Positions 1-8,978 are shown, counted from the first letter of the stretch. The stretch: DNA of 64,000 nucleotides from a bacterium (GCA_037128595.1 JBAXWB010000004.1:1-64000), one strand, 5' to 3'. Program-made: numbers and translations. Notes: generated from the sequence alone by a model not told the origin.

Positions 1-55
1 ATGCGTTTAGATTCTGGGCGGGGAGTCGTCAGGAGGAGGATCTATGCGCAGTTCG
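1..55 (+). repeat. Direct repeat, first copy (truncated RAYT 5' end)
   Basis: These 55 bases are repeated without mismatch at 119-173. The repeat holds a strong ribosome-binding site (GGAGGAGG), the ATG and the first four codons of the transposase gene. In this copy the reading frame stops after six codons (TAG at 62-64), so it is the severed 5' end of a second transposase copy. It is followed at once by the left inverted repeat of the element. Confidence 0.9.
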
Positions 56-118
56 GCATCGTAGGGACACACAATTAGTTAATAAACATCTATACATTAA
101 TATAAAAGGTAGATATAA

Positions 119-173
119 ATGCGTTTAGATTCTGGGCGGGGAGTCGTCAGGAGGAGGATCTATGCGCAGTTCG
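119..173 (+). repeat. Direct repeat, second copy (intact RAYT 5' end)
   Basis: Exact 55-base match to 1-55, spaced 118 bases apart. Here the repeat runs into the intact transposase coding sequence starting at 162. The 45 bases between left inverted repeat and this copy (74-118) are strikingly AT-rich compared with the surroundings. Confidence 0.9.
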
Positions 174-1178
174 AGAATAGTCGAGGAGGAATCGGCCTAT
201 TACCATATCTGGTCGCGCGTGGTGGACCGGAGGATGGTGTTTGATGATGACGAGAAGGAGCGATTCCGGAAGACGCTTCGGGCGGTGGCATCCTTTTCCG
301 GGATCCGGATCATGACGTACGTGGTGCTCGATAATCATTTTCACGCACTTTCTTATGTGCCAAAGCGGGAAGAGGTTAGCGATACAGAGCTGTTGCGGCG
401 TTTATTATTCCTTTATGACAAAACGGTGGTGGAGAACATCGGGTCACACCTGGCTTGCTTGAGGGCAGCGGGGAATCATGTGGCGGCTGATGCACGGAAA
501 CGCGAGTTCACCTACCGGATGTATGACTTGGGTGAATTTGTGAAGACATTGAAACAGCGGGTAAGCATGTCCTACAACAAACGCCACCATCGGAAAGGGA
601 CATTGTGGGAGGAACGGTTCAAGAGTGCGCTGATAGAGGGGACCTCGCGGATGTTAAGTGCCATGGCGGCCTACATTGATTTGAATCCGATCAGGGCAGG
701 GATTGTAAAGGATCCTAAAGATTATCGTTTTAGCGGCTATGGGGAGGCGATGGGTGGATCAAAGGAGGCTCGGGAGGCGCTGATGGTGGTGACGAAGGAT
801 GGCGAAGCGTCGGAGGGATGGGCGGCCGTAGGCGCGCGGTACCGTCAGTTACTGTTTGTGAAGGGTGAGGCTAAGGGGCTTCGGGCTGATGGGCAGCCGG
901 TGAAAAAGGGGATCAGTCCCGAAGCGGTAGAAGAGGTGATTGTGAATAAGGGCAAGTTGCCGCTGAATGAGATCTTGCGGAGCCGGATCCGGTATTTCGC
1001 AGATGGAGCAATTATTGGGAGTCGGGTATTTGTGGAAGATGCGTTTGGCCGGCACCGGGAGCACTTCAGCGCCAAACGGGCAACAGGAGCCCGCCCGATG
1101 AAAGGGGCGGATTTCGGGGACATGTTCACGGCACGGCAGTTGAGAGTGGACGTGTATGGTGCCGCCGCGACTGTGTAA
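162..1178 (+). CDS. REP-associated tyrosine transposase (IS200-like, Y1_Tnp)
   Basis: A 338-residue protein of the RAYT/IS200-like HUH family, which nick and join single-stranded DNA and are linked to REP palindromes. The N-terminal Y1_Tnp domain shows the strand ending in a histidine pair (H59-F-H61 in DNHFHAL), which binds the catalytic metal. A conserved block SYNKR..R.GTLWEERFKS (about 155-175) and AYIDLNPIRAG follow; the nucleophilic tyrosine is probably in one of these. The remaining 130 residues are an extension found in larger RAYTs. Start ATG 162 is supported by GGAGGAGG eight bases upstream. It appears intact. Confidence 0.9.
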   Translation: MRSSRIVEEESAYYHIWSRVVDRRMVFDDDEKERFRKTLRAVASFSGIRIMTYVVLDNHFHALSYVPKREEVSDTELLRRLLFLYDKTVVENIGSHLACLRAAGNHVAADARKREFTYRMYDLGEFVKTLKQRVSMSYNKRHHRKGTLWEERFKSALIEGTSRMLSAMAAYIDLNPIRAGIVKDPKDYRFSGYGEAMGGSKEAREALMVVTKDGEASEGWAAVGARYRQLLFVKGEAKGLRADGQPVKKGISPEAVEEVIVNKGKLPLNEILRSRIRYFADGAIIGSRVFVEDAFGRHREHFSAKRATGARPMKGADFGDMFTARQLRVDVYGAAATV

Positions 1179-1416
1179 GGGAGGGAATAGCGGAGGATGA
1201 ACACGGAGATGATTTCTGCAGGCGATTTAGCCAAGCAGTCATCGCGCAATGTGATGTCGGAGTTGAATTGATGTAGTTCTGCCAAGATTTGGCAAATGGC
1301 GTTGCGTTTAAGGCTGGATTTGTCCAGAGCCAGCGGCCGCGCGGCCCTCAGAATTAATAATTTCAAAGGCGATAGGATAAATTGTTGTGGGCGAATTTCA
1401 ATTTGTGTGTCCCTAT

Positions 1417-1638
1417 TTGTTCCATCTCCTCCGCCTGTTCGGACCGCAATACATTCGCGGCCATGATCGCGCCGTGCTCGGTGAACGCGTAGGGTAAATA
1501 CTTGATATTCTGGCCTCGCTTCAAGGTCGCAAATTGCGACCTTGAACGCCGGGCTTCCGCCAGGGTGAGCTGGAAGCAGAAGTCTTCCAGGAATCTTTTG
1601 ATATTGCGGCGGACTTGCTCGTTGAGTCGTTTAAAAGG
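1417..1638 (-). pseudogene. ORF6N-domain protein fragment
   Basis: The reverse strand encodes an open stretch with clear similarity to the ORF6N (KilA-N-like DNA-binding) domain: it reads RLNEQVRRN, then F.EDFCFQLT, SQFATLKRG, and IKYLPYAFTEHGAIMAANVL. The usual N-terminal part (IRGQ.VMLD.DLAELY) is missing, with a stop at 1645-1647 just upstream, and the C-terminal part is cut off exactly at the transposase element's right inverted repeat. ORF6N proteins are typical of phages and toxin-like loci; only this remnant is left here. Confidence 0.75.
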
Positions 1639-1656
1639 CGCCCGTTACGGCTCTGT

Positions 1657-2913
1657 TTACGAATGGGCGGGCAGGAGGGTCAATAATTCGGCTACATCCC
1701 GGTAGGGCTTTGCGCCCCGCTCCAGAAGCGTCTGTATCTTCTGCTCCGCCTGGCGGGTAGGGGTGTAATCTCGGGCTTCGATCCCTGGGGCGATAAAGAC
1801 CGGTTTTCCTTCGGCTAACGCGCGCTCGAGTAATTCCAGATTCGCCAGATTGCCCGTCCCGAATGGCACAGGGGTTAAAATCAACGCTTCCGCCTTTGAC
1901 GCCAGGTCCTGCGCTGTCTGCAGGGCCTCCCGGCTGACAGGGGAGAAGGGTTTCTCCAACGCCAGGGTGACGCCCAATACTTCCCCGACTTCGGCATCCA
2001 TGTCGCCCCGATTAACTACCCCGCAGCTCAGGGAGTAGCCGCATAAGGCCAGTCTGCGCAACGTGGCTTCGCCGCAGCCACCGCCCACCACGGCGTGGAT
2101 ATGGATGCCTTTGCCTGTTTCGGCGGCCGGCAGGCGCGGGGCGGCTAGAATGCTGAGTCCGCCACTCTGGGGATCCTGGCAAACGCGGACATCGCAATGG
2201 TAAACCCGCCGCAAGGTCTCTTCCGTGAGCACCGAGCTCGGGGTGCCATCCGCCACAATGCGGCCCTGATGCAATACGATCAGGCGGCGGCTGAACTCGG
2301 CGGCCATCTGAAGATCATGACTGATCATCAAGACCGTGACGCCCTCCTCGCGGTTGAGCCGTTCGACCAGCTGCATGATTTCCAGCCGATGATTGATATC
2401 CAGATGCGAGGTAGCTTCATCCATGAGAATAATCCGGGGCTCCTGGGCCAGCACCATGGCGACAATGGCACGCTGCCGTTCCCCGCCGCTCAACTCATTC
2501 AGGGGGCGGTTGCGGATATCGGCGACATCGGTGTAGACCATGGCCCGTTCGACGGCCTGCCGGTCCTGTGCCGTGGGGGATGCGAACCGGCCGATGGAGA
2601 CGGTCCGTCCCATCATGACAATCTCACCCACCGTGTAGGGAACCGGAATATCGAGTTCCTGAGGAACGACGGCAATGGCCCGGGCGCGCTCGCGCGCGGG
2701 CAGGCGGCGCAATTCGGTACCGAACAGGCTGACAGTGCCCGCGGTGGGGACCAGCAGGCCTGAGACGATATTGAACAAGGTGGATTTACCGGCTCCGTTG
2801 GGACCCAGAATCCCGATCATTTCGCCGGGGGCAATGGTTAACGAAATATCTTCCAGCACCGCATGGTCCCGGTATTTGGCGGTGACGTGATCAAGTTGGA
2901 TGGCGGTAGGCAT
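1657..2913 (-). CDS. btuD: Cobalamin ABC transporter ATP-binding protein with C-terminal extension
   Basis: ATPase of the vitamin B12/iron-complex importer family. Walker A GPNGAGKST (37-45), Q-loop, signature LSGGERQR (141-148), Walker B IILMDEA (161-167) and the ISHD histidine are all present in the first 260 residues. Residues about 270-418 form an extra domain (GGGCGEATLRRLALCGYS...) not found in E. coli BtuD; it resembles a nucleotide-binding alpha/beta fold, role unknown to me. It is the last gene of the cobS-btuFCD operon, four bases after btuC. An iron-siderophore importer would look similar, but cobS in the operon argues for cobamide or cobinamide. Confidence 0.88.
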   Translation of the reverse strand: MPTAIQLDHVTAKYRDHAVLEDISLTIAPGEMIGILGPNGAGKSTLFNIVSGLLVPTAGTVSLFGTELRRLPARERARAIAVVPQELDIPVPYTVGEIVMMGRTVSIGRFASPTAQDRQAVERAMVYTDVADIRNRPLNELSGGERQRAIVAMVLAQEPRIILMDEATSHLDINHRLEIMQLVERLNREEGVTVLMISHDLQMAAEFSRRLIVLHQGRIVADGTPSSVLTEETLRRVYHCDVRVCQDPQSGGLSILAAPRLPAAETGKGIHIHAVVGGGCGEATLRRLALCGYSLSCGVVNRGDMDAEVGEVLGVTLALEKPFSPVSREALQTAQDLASKAEALILTPVPFGTGNLANLELLERALAEGKPVFIAPGIEARDYTPTRQAEQKIQTLLERGAKPYRDVAELLTLLPAHS

Positions 2914-2917
2914 GGGG

Positions 2918-3886
2918 TTATTCAGGCCAGCTTTGCGCCCGGCGCCGTTTCAACAGGTATAGGAAAAACGGCCCCCCGAGCAGGGCCGTGATGACCCCCA
3001 CCGGAATCTCGACCGCCAGAACCGTACGCGCCAAGGCGTCACAGGCGGCCAGAAAGGCGCCTCCGCCAATGGCGGCGGCGGGAATCAGGCGCCGGTGGTC
3101 CGCTCCCACCAGATGGCGCATGATGTGTGGGACGATCAGGCCGACAAATCCGATCAGACCGGCCACCCCCACGGCGGCAGAGGCCACCAGGGTGGCCAGC
3201 AGCAGGGCGATGATAATGGTGACCCGGACGCGAATGCCCAGGTGATGGGCCATATGGTGGCCCAGGGTGAGGGCATTGAGTTCACGGGACATGGACCAGA
3301 GGCCCAGCCCTCCGGCGGTGACCACCAGGCTGATCAGGATCAGTACGGCATTGGAACTGACCTCCAGATTGCCCAGCATCCACCAGAGAATGCTGTGCAT
3401 CCCCTCGATGGATGAGACGGAAACCATGAACATGAGCAGGCTGGAGCAGACCGCGCTGACGATTACCCCGCTGAGGATGAGCCCGTAGATGGACGGGGAG
3501 TCGCCGCTGCTGCGGGACACGCCGTAGACCAGCGCCAGGGTGATCACGGCCATGACAAAAGCGCAGAGGGGCAGGACATAGGCGCCTGCGGCCGCAATGC
3601 CCGTGACAATCGCGATGGCCGCGCCCAGTCCGGCACCGCTGCTGACCCCCAGGATGTAGGGCTCGGCCAGGGGGTTGCGCAAGATCGCCTGAAAGACCAC
3701 GCCGGAACAGGACAACGCCGCCCCGATTACGAGTCCACAGAAGACCCGCGTCAGGCGCAGGGTGAGAATTTCTCGCTCGAGGTTCAGATCCGGCAGGCCA
3801 AAGCCGGAGGGCCCCATCATGACGCAGAGCGTCAGAATGAACGGGGTCAAGCCCAGCACCAGCCAGAAATTTCGACGCTTATTCAT
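2918..3886 (-). CDS. btuC: Cobalamin ABC transporter permease (FecCD family)
   Basis: About 322 residues with roughly ten membrane segments, matching the BtuC/FecCD permease family: early LRLTRVFCGLVIGAALSCSG, then GVVFQAILRNPLAEPYILGVSSGAG, and late GLIGFVGLIVPHIMRHLVG. It forms the channel half of the importer with the ATPase 1657-2913. I chose the ATG at 3886, which overlaps the btuF stop by eight bases; an upstream TTG at 3910 could add eight residues. Confidence 0.92.
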   Translation of the reverse strand: MNKRRNFWLVLGLTPFILTLCVMMGPSGFGLPDLNLEREILTLRLTRVFCGLVIGAALSCSGVVFQAILRNPLAEPYILGVSSGAGLGAAIAIVTGIAAAGAYVLPLCAFVMAVITLALVYGVSRSSGDSPSIYGLILSGVIVSAVCSSLLMFMVSVSSIEGMHSILWWMLGNLEVSSNAVLILISLVVTAGGLGLWSMSRELNALTLGHHMAHHLGIRVRVTIIIALLLATLVASAAVGVAGLIGFVGLIVPHIMRHLVGADHRRLIPAAAIGGGAFLAACDALARTVLAVEIPVGVITALLGGPFFLYLLKRRRAQSWPE

Positions 3887-4799
3887 GGATCTGTTTTTTG
3901 ATGACCTCAAGGCCCTGCATTACCCGGGGACCGGGGCGCAAGGCGACATTGTTATCAAACCCGTCATAGACCCGTCCATCCCGGACTGCGTTGATGTGAC
4001 TCCAGCCGGGCTGCCTCATGATGACATTCCGGACCGGGGTGCTGCTCGCCATGAAAAAACAGAATACAATATCCGGGTTATGCGCCAACACCCACTCGGA
4101 AGAGGCTTGAAAATAATCCCGGTCGATTTCATCCCCGATATTCAGTCCGCCGGCCAGGGCGATCAGATCCGAGACAAACGATTGGCCGCCTGCGGCGTAA
4201 AAGGGGTCATGCCAGATCAGCACCAGGACCCGGGGCCGATGTGTGAACGCGGTGGCCTGTTGGCGCGCCAGCTCAATCTGCCCGACCAGGTTGGAGGCCA
4301 TGGCACGGGCTTCGGCTTCCCGGTGAATCAGCTGGCCGACGTGGATAATGGCGGGAGGGATGTCCGCGAGTCGGGCGCAGGCCACATGGACCGGATGGAG
4401 TCCCACGCGTTTCATTTTGCTGTCCATCATCGGGTCGGCCACATCGGTATAGAGGACCTGATCCGGCCTGAGGGCCACGATACGCTCAAGGGACGGGACC
4501 CCGAAATCGCCGATGACCGGGACATTGCTGACGGCGGCAGGCGGGTAATCACAGGCGGAACTGCGCCCGATCAACTGGTTGCCGGCATTCAAGGCGTAGA
4601 CAATTTCGGTAATGCTGGGGGCCAGGGAGATGATGCGGGGGGATGAGGTGGTGGAGGCAGGCACGGGCGCAGGAGCCGGTTTGCAGCCGGCGAGTATCAG
4701 TAAGGTGGCAATCGGTACCGCGAGCATCCCGAGACGGCGAAGAAGGTTTTGACAGAGCAAAACCCTCCATAATTCAGAGTGGCGCACCCATCGCGTCAT
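3879..4799 (-). CDS. btuF: Cobalamin-binding periplasmic lipoprotein
   Basis: Class III substrate-binding protein, 306 residues. An N-terminal hydrophobic stretch ends in the lipobox LAGC (Cys39), so the protein should be a lipoprotein; an internal ATG at 4727 would give a more normal signal length. The mature part shows RIISLAPSITEIVYAL, characteristic of BtuF-type proteins, and a long connecting helix. Its start overlaps the stop of the upstream membrane protein (ATGA) and its stop overlaps btuC, so the genes are translationally coupled. Confidence 0.88.
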   Translation of the reverse strand: MTRWVRHSELWRVLLCQNLLRRLGMLAVPIATLLILAGCKPAPAPVPASTTSSPRIISLAPSITEIVYALNAGNQLIGRSSACDYPPAAVSNVPVIGDFGVPSLERIVALRPDQVLYTDVADPMMDSKMKRVGLHPVHVACARLADIPPAIIHVGQLIHREAEARAMASNLVGQIELARQQATAFTHRPRVLVLIWHDPFYAAGGQSFVSDLIALAGGLNIGDEIDRDYFQASSEWVLAHNPDIVFCFFMASSTPVRNVIMRQPGWSHINAVRDGRVYDGFDNNVALRPGPRVMQGLEVIKKQIHE

Positions 4800-7120
4800 G
4801 GCTGACTTCCGATTTCTTCAATGGCGATCAGATGGATTTGAGCGCCCAGGTCGCCGGGATAGCCGCGAATACCGATGGTCGCAGGATTATAGGGGGCTTC
4901 CGCCCAAAGGGTGAAGGTGCCCGTGGGGGGCAGTAGGGGCGCATCGGCAGGACGGGTGAGTATCCCTGAAACCCGGGTGAGATGGTTACTGATAGTTAAT
5001 GCCAGGGCCGCGCCCGGCCAGGGTGGGGTGATCTTGAGAACCTGACCCGGCGCACCATCATCCCGTGAGGCGGCGGCCTCCAGGGTGATGCGGACGGAGC
5101 GGCCGGGAGCCGGCACGGGGCCGATCAGGCCCGACCCATTCCGACTCCAATGAGCCGGCAGTTGGACGTCTCCCTTTTGGATCGGGCTCCGGCAGCCCCA
5201 GGGGCCGCGCAAGGCCAATGGGCCATCGTCAAGAATTTTGCGCACAGCCAGCCCCGCGGAGTTGGTGATGGGTGTCCCTTTCAGGATGTCCACCTCCACG
5301 ACATAGTCGCGGCATTCGGCGGGGAGTGACGTCTTGCTCACAATGCGCTTGAACCCGGCCGTCTGACGGCCCTGGCTTTGAAGGACCACGCCCGCTTCGA
5401 GGCCGGGATTGCTGTAGGCGGTTACCCACAAGACCTCTTCCTGCCCGGCGCGTTGGGCCAGCCAGCTGGAAAGGGCCGGGAGCGCGGTGTAGCCGTACTC
5501 GCTCAAGCCGATGACCCGGGTCTTGCCTGAGGCGGCAAAGGGCACACTATAGGGATAGTAATCGAAGAAGGTGAGCCGCTGCCCCAGGTCGCGGGAGAAC
5601 GCGGCGACCCATTCCGTGGCACCGTGTTCGTGGCGGGCGAGATAGGGGGCCGGCCATTGACTGAAGTTGAACAGGCCGGCCAGCAGCAGGCCACCGGATA
5701 TCAACGTGGCGGGGAAACGGCCCCATCGCTGCACGCAGTGCAGGCTGGCGGTGGTCAGGGAGGGAGTCAGGGCGATGATCAGAAGTAACACCAGGGGGAT
5801 CAGCCGGCGTTGACTCCAGAGCCCCATGGGTTCGAACCCTTTCAGGTAGAAGAAGAACGGGGACAGGAACACTGTGAGTAGCAGCAGGGCACGGGCGCGG
5901 GGCTGGTCCTTGATCCAGAAGGTTGCGATCAGGCCGGCCAGGAGAAGGGCGCCGTATCCCCAGCGTACCCCGTCCCGATACTCGTGCAGGCCGGAGAGGA
6001 CGAGCCCTTTGCCTGGCCAGAGCGAGGCCGGGATGGCAAACGGGACCGCCGCGATGAGCAACAACAGTAGAAAAAGGACCGGCTGCTCGATGACCCGGCG
6101 CAGGGTTTGGATCAGGCGCGTTTTGAGGGACGGTGATCCCACTATCAGTGTGGCCACCGCCACCAGGAAAACCAGAACGAACAGGGCTAGAAGCTTTTGA
6201 AGAGGTTCAACTGAAAGACGGTGACTGAAGCTATGCCAATCCAGGATATCGCCATACGGTTGGCAGCCCCAGACCGTCATGGCCCACAGCGGGACAAGTC
6301 CGGCGGCAAACCCGATGAGGCAATAAAGGGTCCCGCGTTTGGTCAGGGCGGGGTCCATCAGGAGCAGGATGAGGGCGGGCAGGGCGAGGACAATGGCGAC
6401 GGGGTGAAAGCACACGGAGAGTCCGATGGCCAACGGGGCGAAGCGCCGGAAGAGGGGGGTGCAGACGGATAAGCTCAGGCCGAGGAGCACCAGGATTGCC
6501 AGGGCGGCTCCGGCGGCTTCCGCATAAAATCCGCGAAAGAGATAGGCGGGTAAGGGCGTTCCAATCAGGAGCATGACGCTGGCAAGGAGCCCGTATTTAT
6601 GGCCCAGCGCCGCTCCGGTGCTGAGGACGGCGATAAAGACCAGCAGGCCCAGCAGCGGGACGAGATAATCCCCGCCACGGCCCCCGCTCAGGACGTCGAG
6701 TCCGGCGGCGGCCATGGGGAGAAACGGGTAGAAATAGGGCTGAATGGCTCCGGTGTTCACTGAGGTGATTTGAAAGGAGCGATCCCGGGTGTCACGGCCC
6801 CATTGTTGGAATTCAAGCAGGACCGACCGGCGGAGTGAGGGCGGAAGTTCCAGCAGGGTCCGGTCGGTGTCATGAAGGGGACGTCCGTTGGCGAGGGCCT
6901 GGGCCATGAGGCGGTAGCAGGAGGTGTCGAGGCCGGTAAAGGTATCCTCATGGGGGCGGAGCAACAGCATTCCGGCGGCCAGGATCGAGAGCGCCAGCAG
7001 GACTTTGGTGATGGCGGAGGTGCGTTGGAGGCGTTCGCGTAAGGCCCGGCAGATGGAGGCGCAGATTCCGCCAGCCATCACGAGCACCAATAGGAACCAG
7101 GTTACGTTCAGTATCGTCAT
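4796..7120 (-). CDS. Large polytopic membrane protein, GT-C glycosyltransferase-like
   Basis: 774 residues with about a dozen hydrophobic segments in the first 520, then a soluble C-terminal part of about 250 residues rich in beta-like sequence. The loop after the second segment (F.GLDTSCYRLMAQALANG) has the acidic residue and Tyr/Ala/Leu/Gly spacing seen in lipid-linked-sugar (GT-C) glycosyltransferases, but I see no diagnostic motif. It lies between cobS and btuF, overlapping both neighbours by one to four bases, so it is co-translated with B12 genes. Whether it acts in cobamide handling or in the envelope is unknown. Confidence 0.6.
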   Translation of the reverse strand: MTILNVTWFLLVLVMAGGICASICRALRERLQRTSAITKVLLALSILAAGMLLLRPHEDTFTGLDTSCYRLMAQALANGRPLHDTDRTLLELPPSLRRSVLLEFQQWGRDTRDRSFQITSVNTGAIQPYFYPFLPMAAAGLDVLSGGRGGDYLVPLLGLLVFIAVLSTGAALGHKYGLLASVMLLIGTPLPAYLFRGFYAEAAGAALAILVLLGLSLSVCTPLFRRFAPLAIGLSVCFHPVAIVLALPALILLLMDPALTKRGTLYCLIGFAAGLVPLWAMTVWGCQPYGDILDWHSFSHRLSVEPLQKLLALFVLVFLVAVATLIVGSPSLKTRLIQTLRRVIEQPVLFLLLLLIAAVPFAIPASLWPGKGLVLSGLHEYRDGVRWGYGALLLAGLIATFWIKDQPRARALLLLTVFLSPFFFYLKGFEPMGLWSQRRLIPLVLLLIIALTPSLTTASLHCVQRWGRFPATLISGGLLLAGLFNFSQWPAPYLARHEHGATEWVAAFSRDLGQRLTFFDYYPYSVPFAASGKTRVIGLSEYGYTALPALSSWLAQRAGQEEVLWVTAYSNPGLEAGVVLQSQGRQTAGFKRIVSKTSLPAECRDYVVEVDILKGTPITNSAGLAVRKILDDGPLALRGPWGCRSPIQKGDVQLPAHWSRNGSGLIGPVPAPGRSVRITLEAAASRDDGAPGQVLKITPPWPGAALALTISNHLTRVSGILTRPADAPLLPPTGTFTLWAEAPYNPATIGIRGYPGDLGAQIHLIAIEEIGSQP

Positions 7121-7860
7121 CAGTGTCCTGCCGTGGCAATGAAGGCCGCAACCGTCAGGAGGCCCGTTTCAATGATTTCGTTGGAGGCCCCCAGCAGATC
7201 ACCGGTGACCCCGCCAAAATGGTGTTTCATCCAGAGTCTCAGGAGAAAGGCAATGACCAGACCCTGCATGAGAAGGATCAGGCCGGCCAGTCCCGATGCG
7301 GCCAGACAGAACGCGACGGCGGCCACGAGGGCCAGGACCAGGTGGTAGGGACGGGCTTCCTGCACGAAGGCGGCGGCCTTCCCGCCCTCCAGCCGCGCGT
7401 AGGGCAGGGTGGTAGCCAGCAGGACCTGCGCGGTGCGGGAGATGATGAAAGGAACCAGGGCAAGTGACCATTGACCCAGGGCCGCCAGATGACTCAAGGC
7501 GACGGCTTTCAGGAGCAGGTCGGCCACAATAGCCATGACGCCAAACGCCCCTGTGTGCGGGTCCTTCATGATCTCCAGTCGTCGTTCCCGGATCCGGCTG
7601 GCACCCAGTGCGTCCATCACATCAGACAGTCCGTCGATGTGCAGCCCGCGGGTGAGCCAGACCGAGGCCATCATGGCGATTACGCCGGCGCCGACGAACC
7701 AGCCGGTCAAGCTGGCCACGTAGAGCGCGAGGATGATGAGGGCGCCAAGGAGGACCCCGATGGCGGGAAAAAAGGGGAGGGCTTTGGCCAGGCTGGCAGC
7801 ATCCTTCCCCGGAACAGGGAGAATCGTCAGGGTCCGTATGGCGGTAATAAGTGGGCGCAT
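7120..7860 (-). CDS. cobS: Adenosylcobinamide-GDP ribazoletransferase (cobalamin-5'-phosphate synthase)
   Basis: 246-residue integral membrane enzyme that joins adenosylcobinamide-GDP to alpha-ribazole in the last steps of cobalamin assembly. The family signature is clear: GLHIDGLSDVMDALGA (about 73-88) followed by RRLEIMKDPHTGAFGVM; several membrane segments follow. First gene of the minus-strand B12 operon. The ribosome-binding site is weak, and the 167 bases upstream are too short and lack the conserved core of a cobalamin riboswitch. Confidence 0.92.
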   Translation of the reverse strand: MRPLITAIRTLTILPVPGKDAASLAKALPFFPAIGVLLGALIILALYVASLTGWFVGAGVIAMMASVWLTRGLHIDGLSDVMDALGASRIRERRLEIMKDPHTGAFGVMAIVADLLLKAVALSHLAALGQWSLALVPFIISRTAQVLLATTLPYARLEGGKAAAFVQEARPYHLVLALVAAVAFCLAASGLAGLILLMQGLVIAFLLRLWMKHHFGGVTGDLLGASNEIIETGLLTVAAFIATAGH

Positions 7861-8027
7861 GAAAGGAATACTATCACGCCATCATTGGAACAAAAGCCGA
7901 AAAACGGCATAGTATCAGTTTGAATAAGTGGTCGCTGTTGGTCCAGATTTCCTGGCTGTATTTGTCACCGGATAAGGTATATTTTAACAGGACGAAGAAA
8001 CAGAAGTCAGGATTCAGAGGGAAATTA

Positions 8028-8978
8028 ATGAAACGCATTCGAGTCGGGCTCTATGGGGCCAATGGGCATCAAATTCATCGTGGGCTGGCGGCGCATCCCC
8101 GAGCCGCATTGGGCGCGGTGGCGGCGTTTCCGGAGGCCGACTGTCCTGCGGGTTGCCGGCGCTATGTCACCCTGGATGAACTGCTGGCCGATCCGGAGAT
8201 AGATCTGGTGTCGTTGTGTTCACCCCGGCGGGCGGATCAGGCGGCAGATGCGATCAAAAGCATGAAGGCAGGCAAGCACGTCTACGCGGAAAAGCCCAGC
8301 GCCCTCACAGAAGCCGATCTGGACGCCATCATTGCTGTCAGCCGGAAAACGGGGCGCCAGTTCCACGAAATGGGGGGCTCGGTCATGGGGAGTCCCTACC
8401 GTGAAATGAAGGCGGAGATTCAGGCTGGAACCATCGGCACGGTGGTGCAGGTGCTGGCGCAGAAGTCCTATCCCTGGGCGGCCTGGCGGCCGGCCGATGA
8501 GGCGTTGGATGGGGGCCTGGCCTTGCAGGTCGGAATCTATGTGGCCCGTTTTATCGAACAGGTCGCCGGTGTGCGCATCGCGTCCATGGAACTGGCCGAG
8601 ACGACCTTGGGAAATACCCAGCCCGGAAGTGAGTGCCGGCGTGCCGCCTCCTTCCTGATGCGGCTGGAAAATGGCGGAGTGGCCGGCGGCCTGGCCAACT
8701 ATCTGAATCCGATGCAGGAGCGGTGCTGGGGCTATGAAATCCTGAGGATCTTCGGGACCCAGGGGGTGATCGAGTCCAATGCCGACGGGGCCTTGGCACG
8801 GGTGATCCCGGTGGGCGGCGCCCTACGGGATCTGGTGATGTCCGGAGATACGACTACCTGCTTCGATTTATTTGTGGATAATTTGCTCGGTGGCAAACCG
8901 ATGCCGTTGAGCCTGGAGGATGAACTCAGTCCCACCCGGTGGGTGGTGCGGGCGAAAGAGCGAATTCAGAAAATATAA
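8028..8978 (+). CDS. Gfo/Idh/MocA family oxidoreductase
   Basis: 316 residues. N-terminal Rossmann fold begins RVGLYGANGHQIHRGL, and the family's EKP motif (YAEKPSALTEADL, near residue 95) supplies the usual catalytic lysine. The C-terminal half matches the GFO_IDH_MocA_C alpha/beta domain. Family members oxidise or reduce sugars and sugar alcohols with NAD(P); the substrate cannot be told. I prefer ATG 8028 (AGAGGGA six bases before) over the far-upstream TTG at 7920. Divergent from the B12 operon, with no clear link to it. Confidence 0.85.
   Translation: MKRIRVGLYGANGHQIHRGLAAHPRAALGAVAAFPEADCPAGCRRYVTLDELLADPEIDLVSLCSPRRADQAADAIKSMKAGKHVYAEKPSALTEADLDAIIAVSRKTGRQFHEMGGSVMGSPYREMKAEIQAGTIGTVVQVLAQKSYPWAAWRPADEALDGGLALQVGIYVARFIEQVAGVRIASMELAETTLGNTQPGSECRRAASFLMRLENGGVAGGLANYLNPMQERCWGYEILRIFGTQGVIESNADGALARVIPVGGALRDLVMSGDTTTCFDLFVDNLLGGKPMPLSLEDELSPTRWVVRAKERIQKI

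Larger units (their letters stand above)
62..1415 (+). mobile_element. RAYT-type element bounded by 13-bp inverted repeats
   Basis: The 13-mer TAGGGACACACAA at 62-74 recurs as its exact reverse complement at 1403-1415, bracketing the transposase gene 162-1178. Similar bases continue for a few positions beyond both arms. Single-strand transposases of this family recognise imperfect palindromes rather than classical terminal repeats, so calling these the element ends is inference. The right arm touches a truncated ORF6N gene, consistent with insertion or recombination at that point. Confidence 0.6.

Noticed and set aside
1502-1705. 67-codon open frame beside btuD
   Set aside because: Lies antisense to the ORF6N fragment, which explains the sequence better.
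7861-8027. Cobalamin riboswitch upstream of cobS
   Set aside because: Too little space and I could not find the conserved B12-box core or the expected stems.
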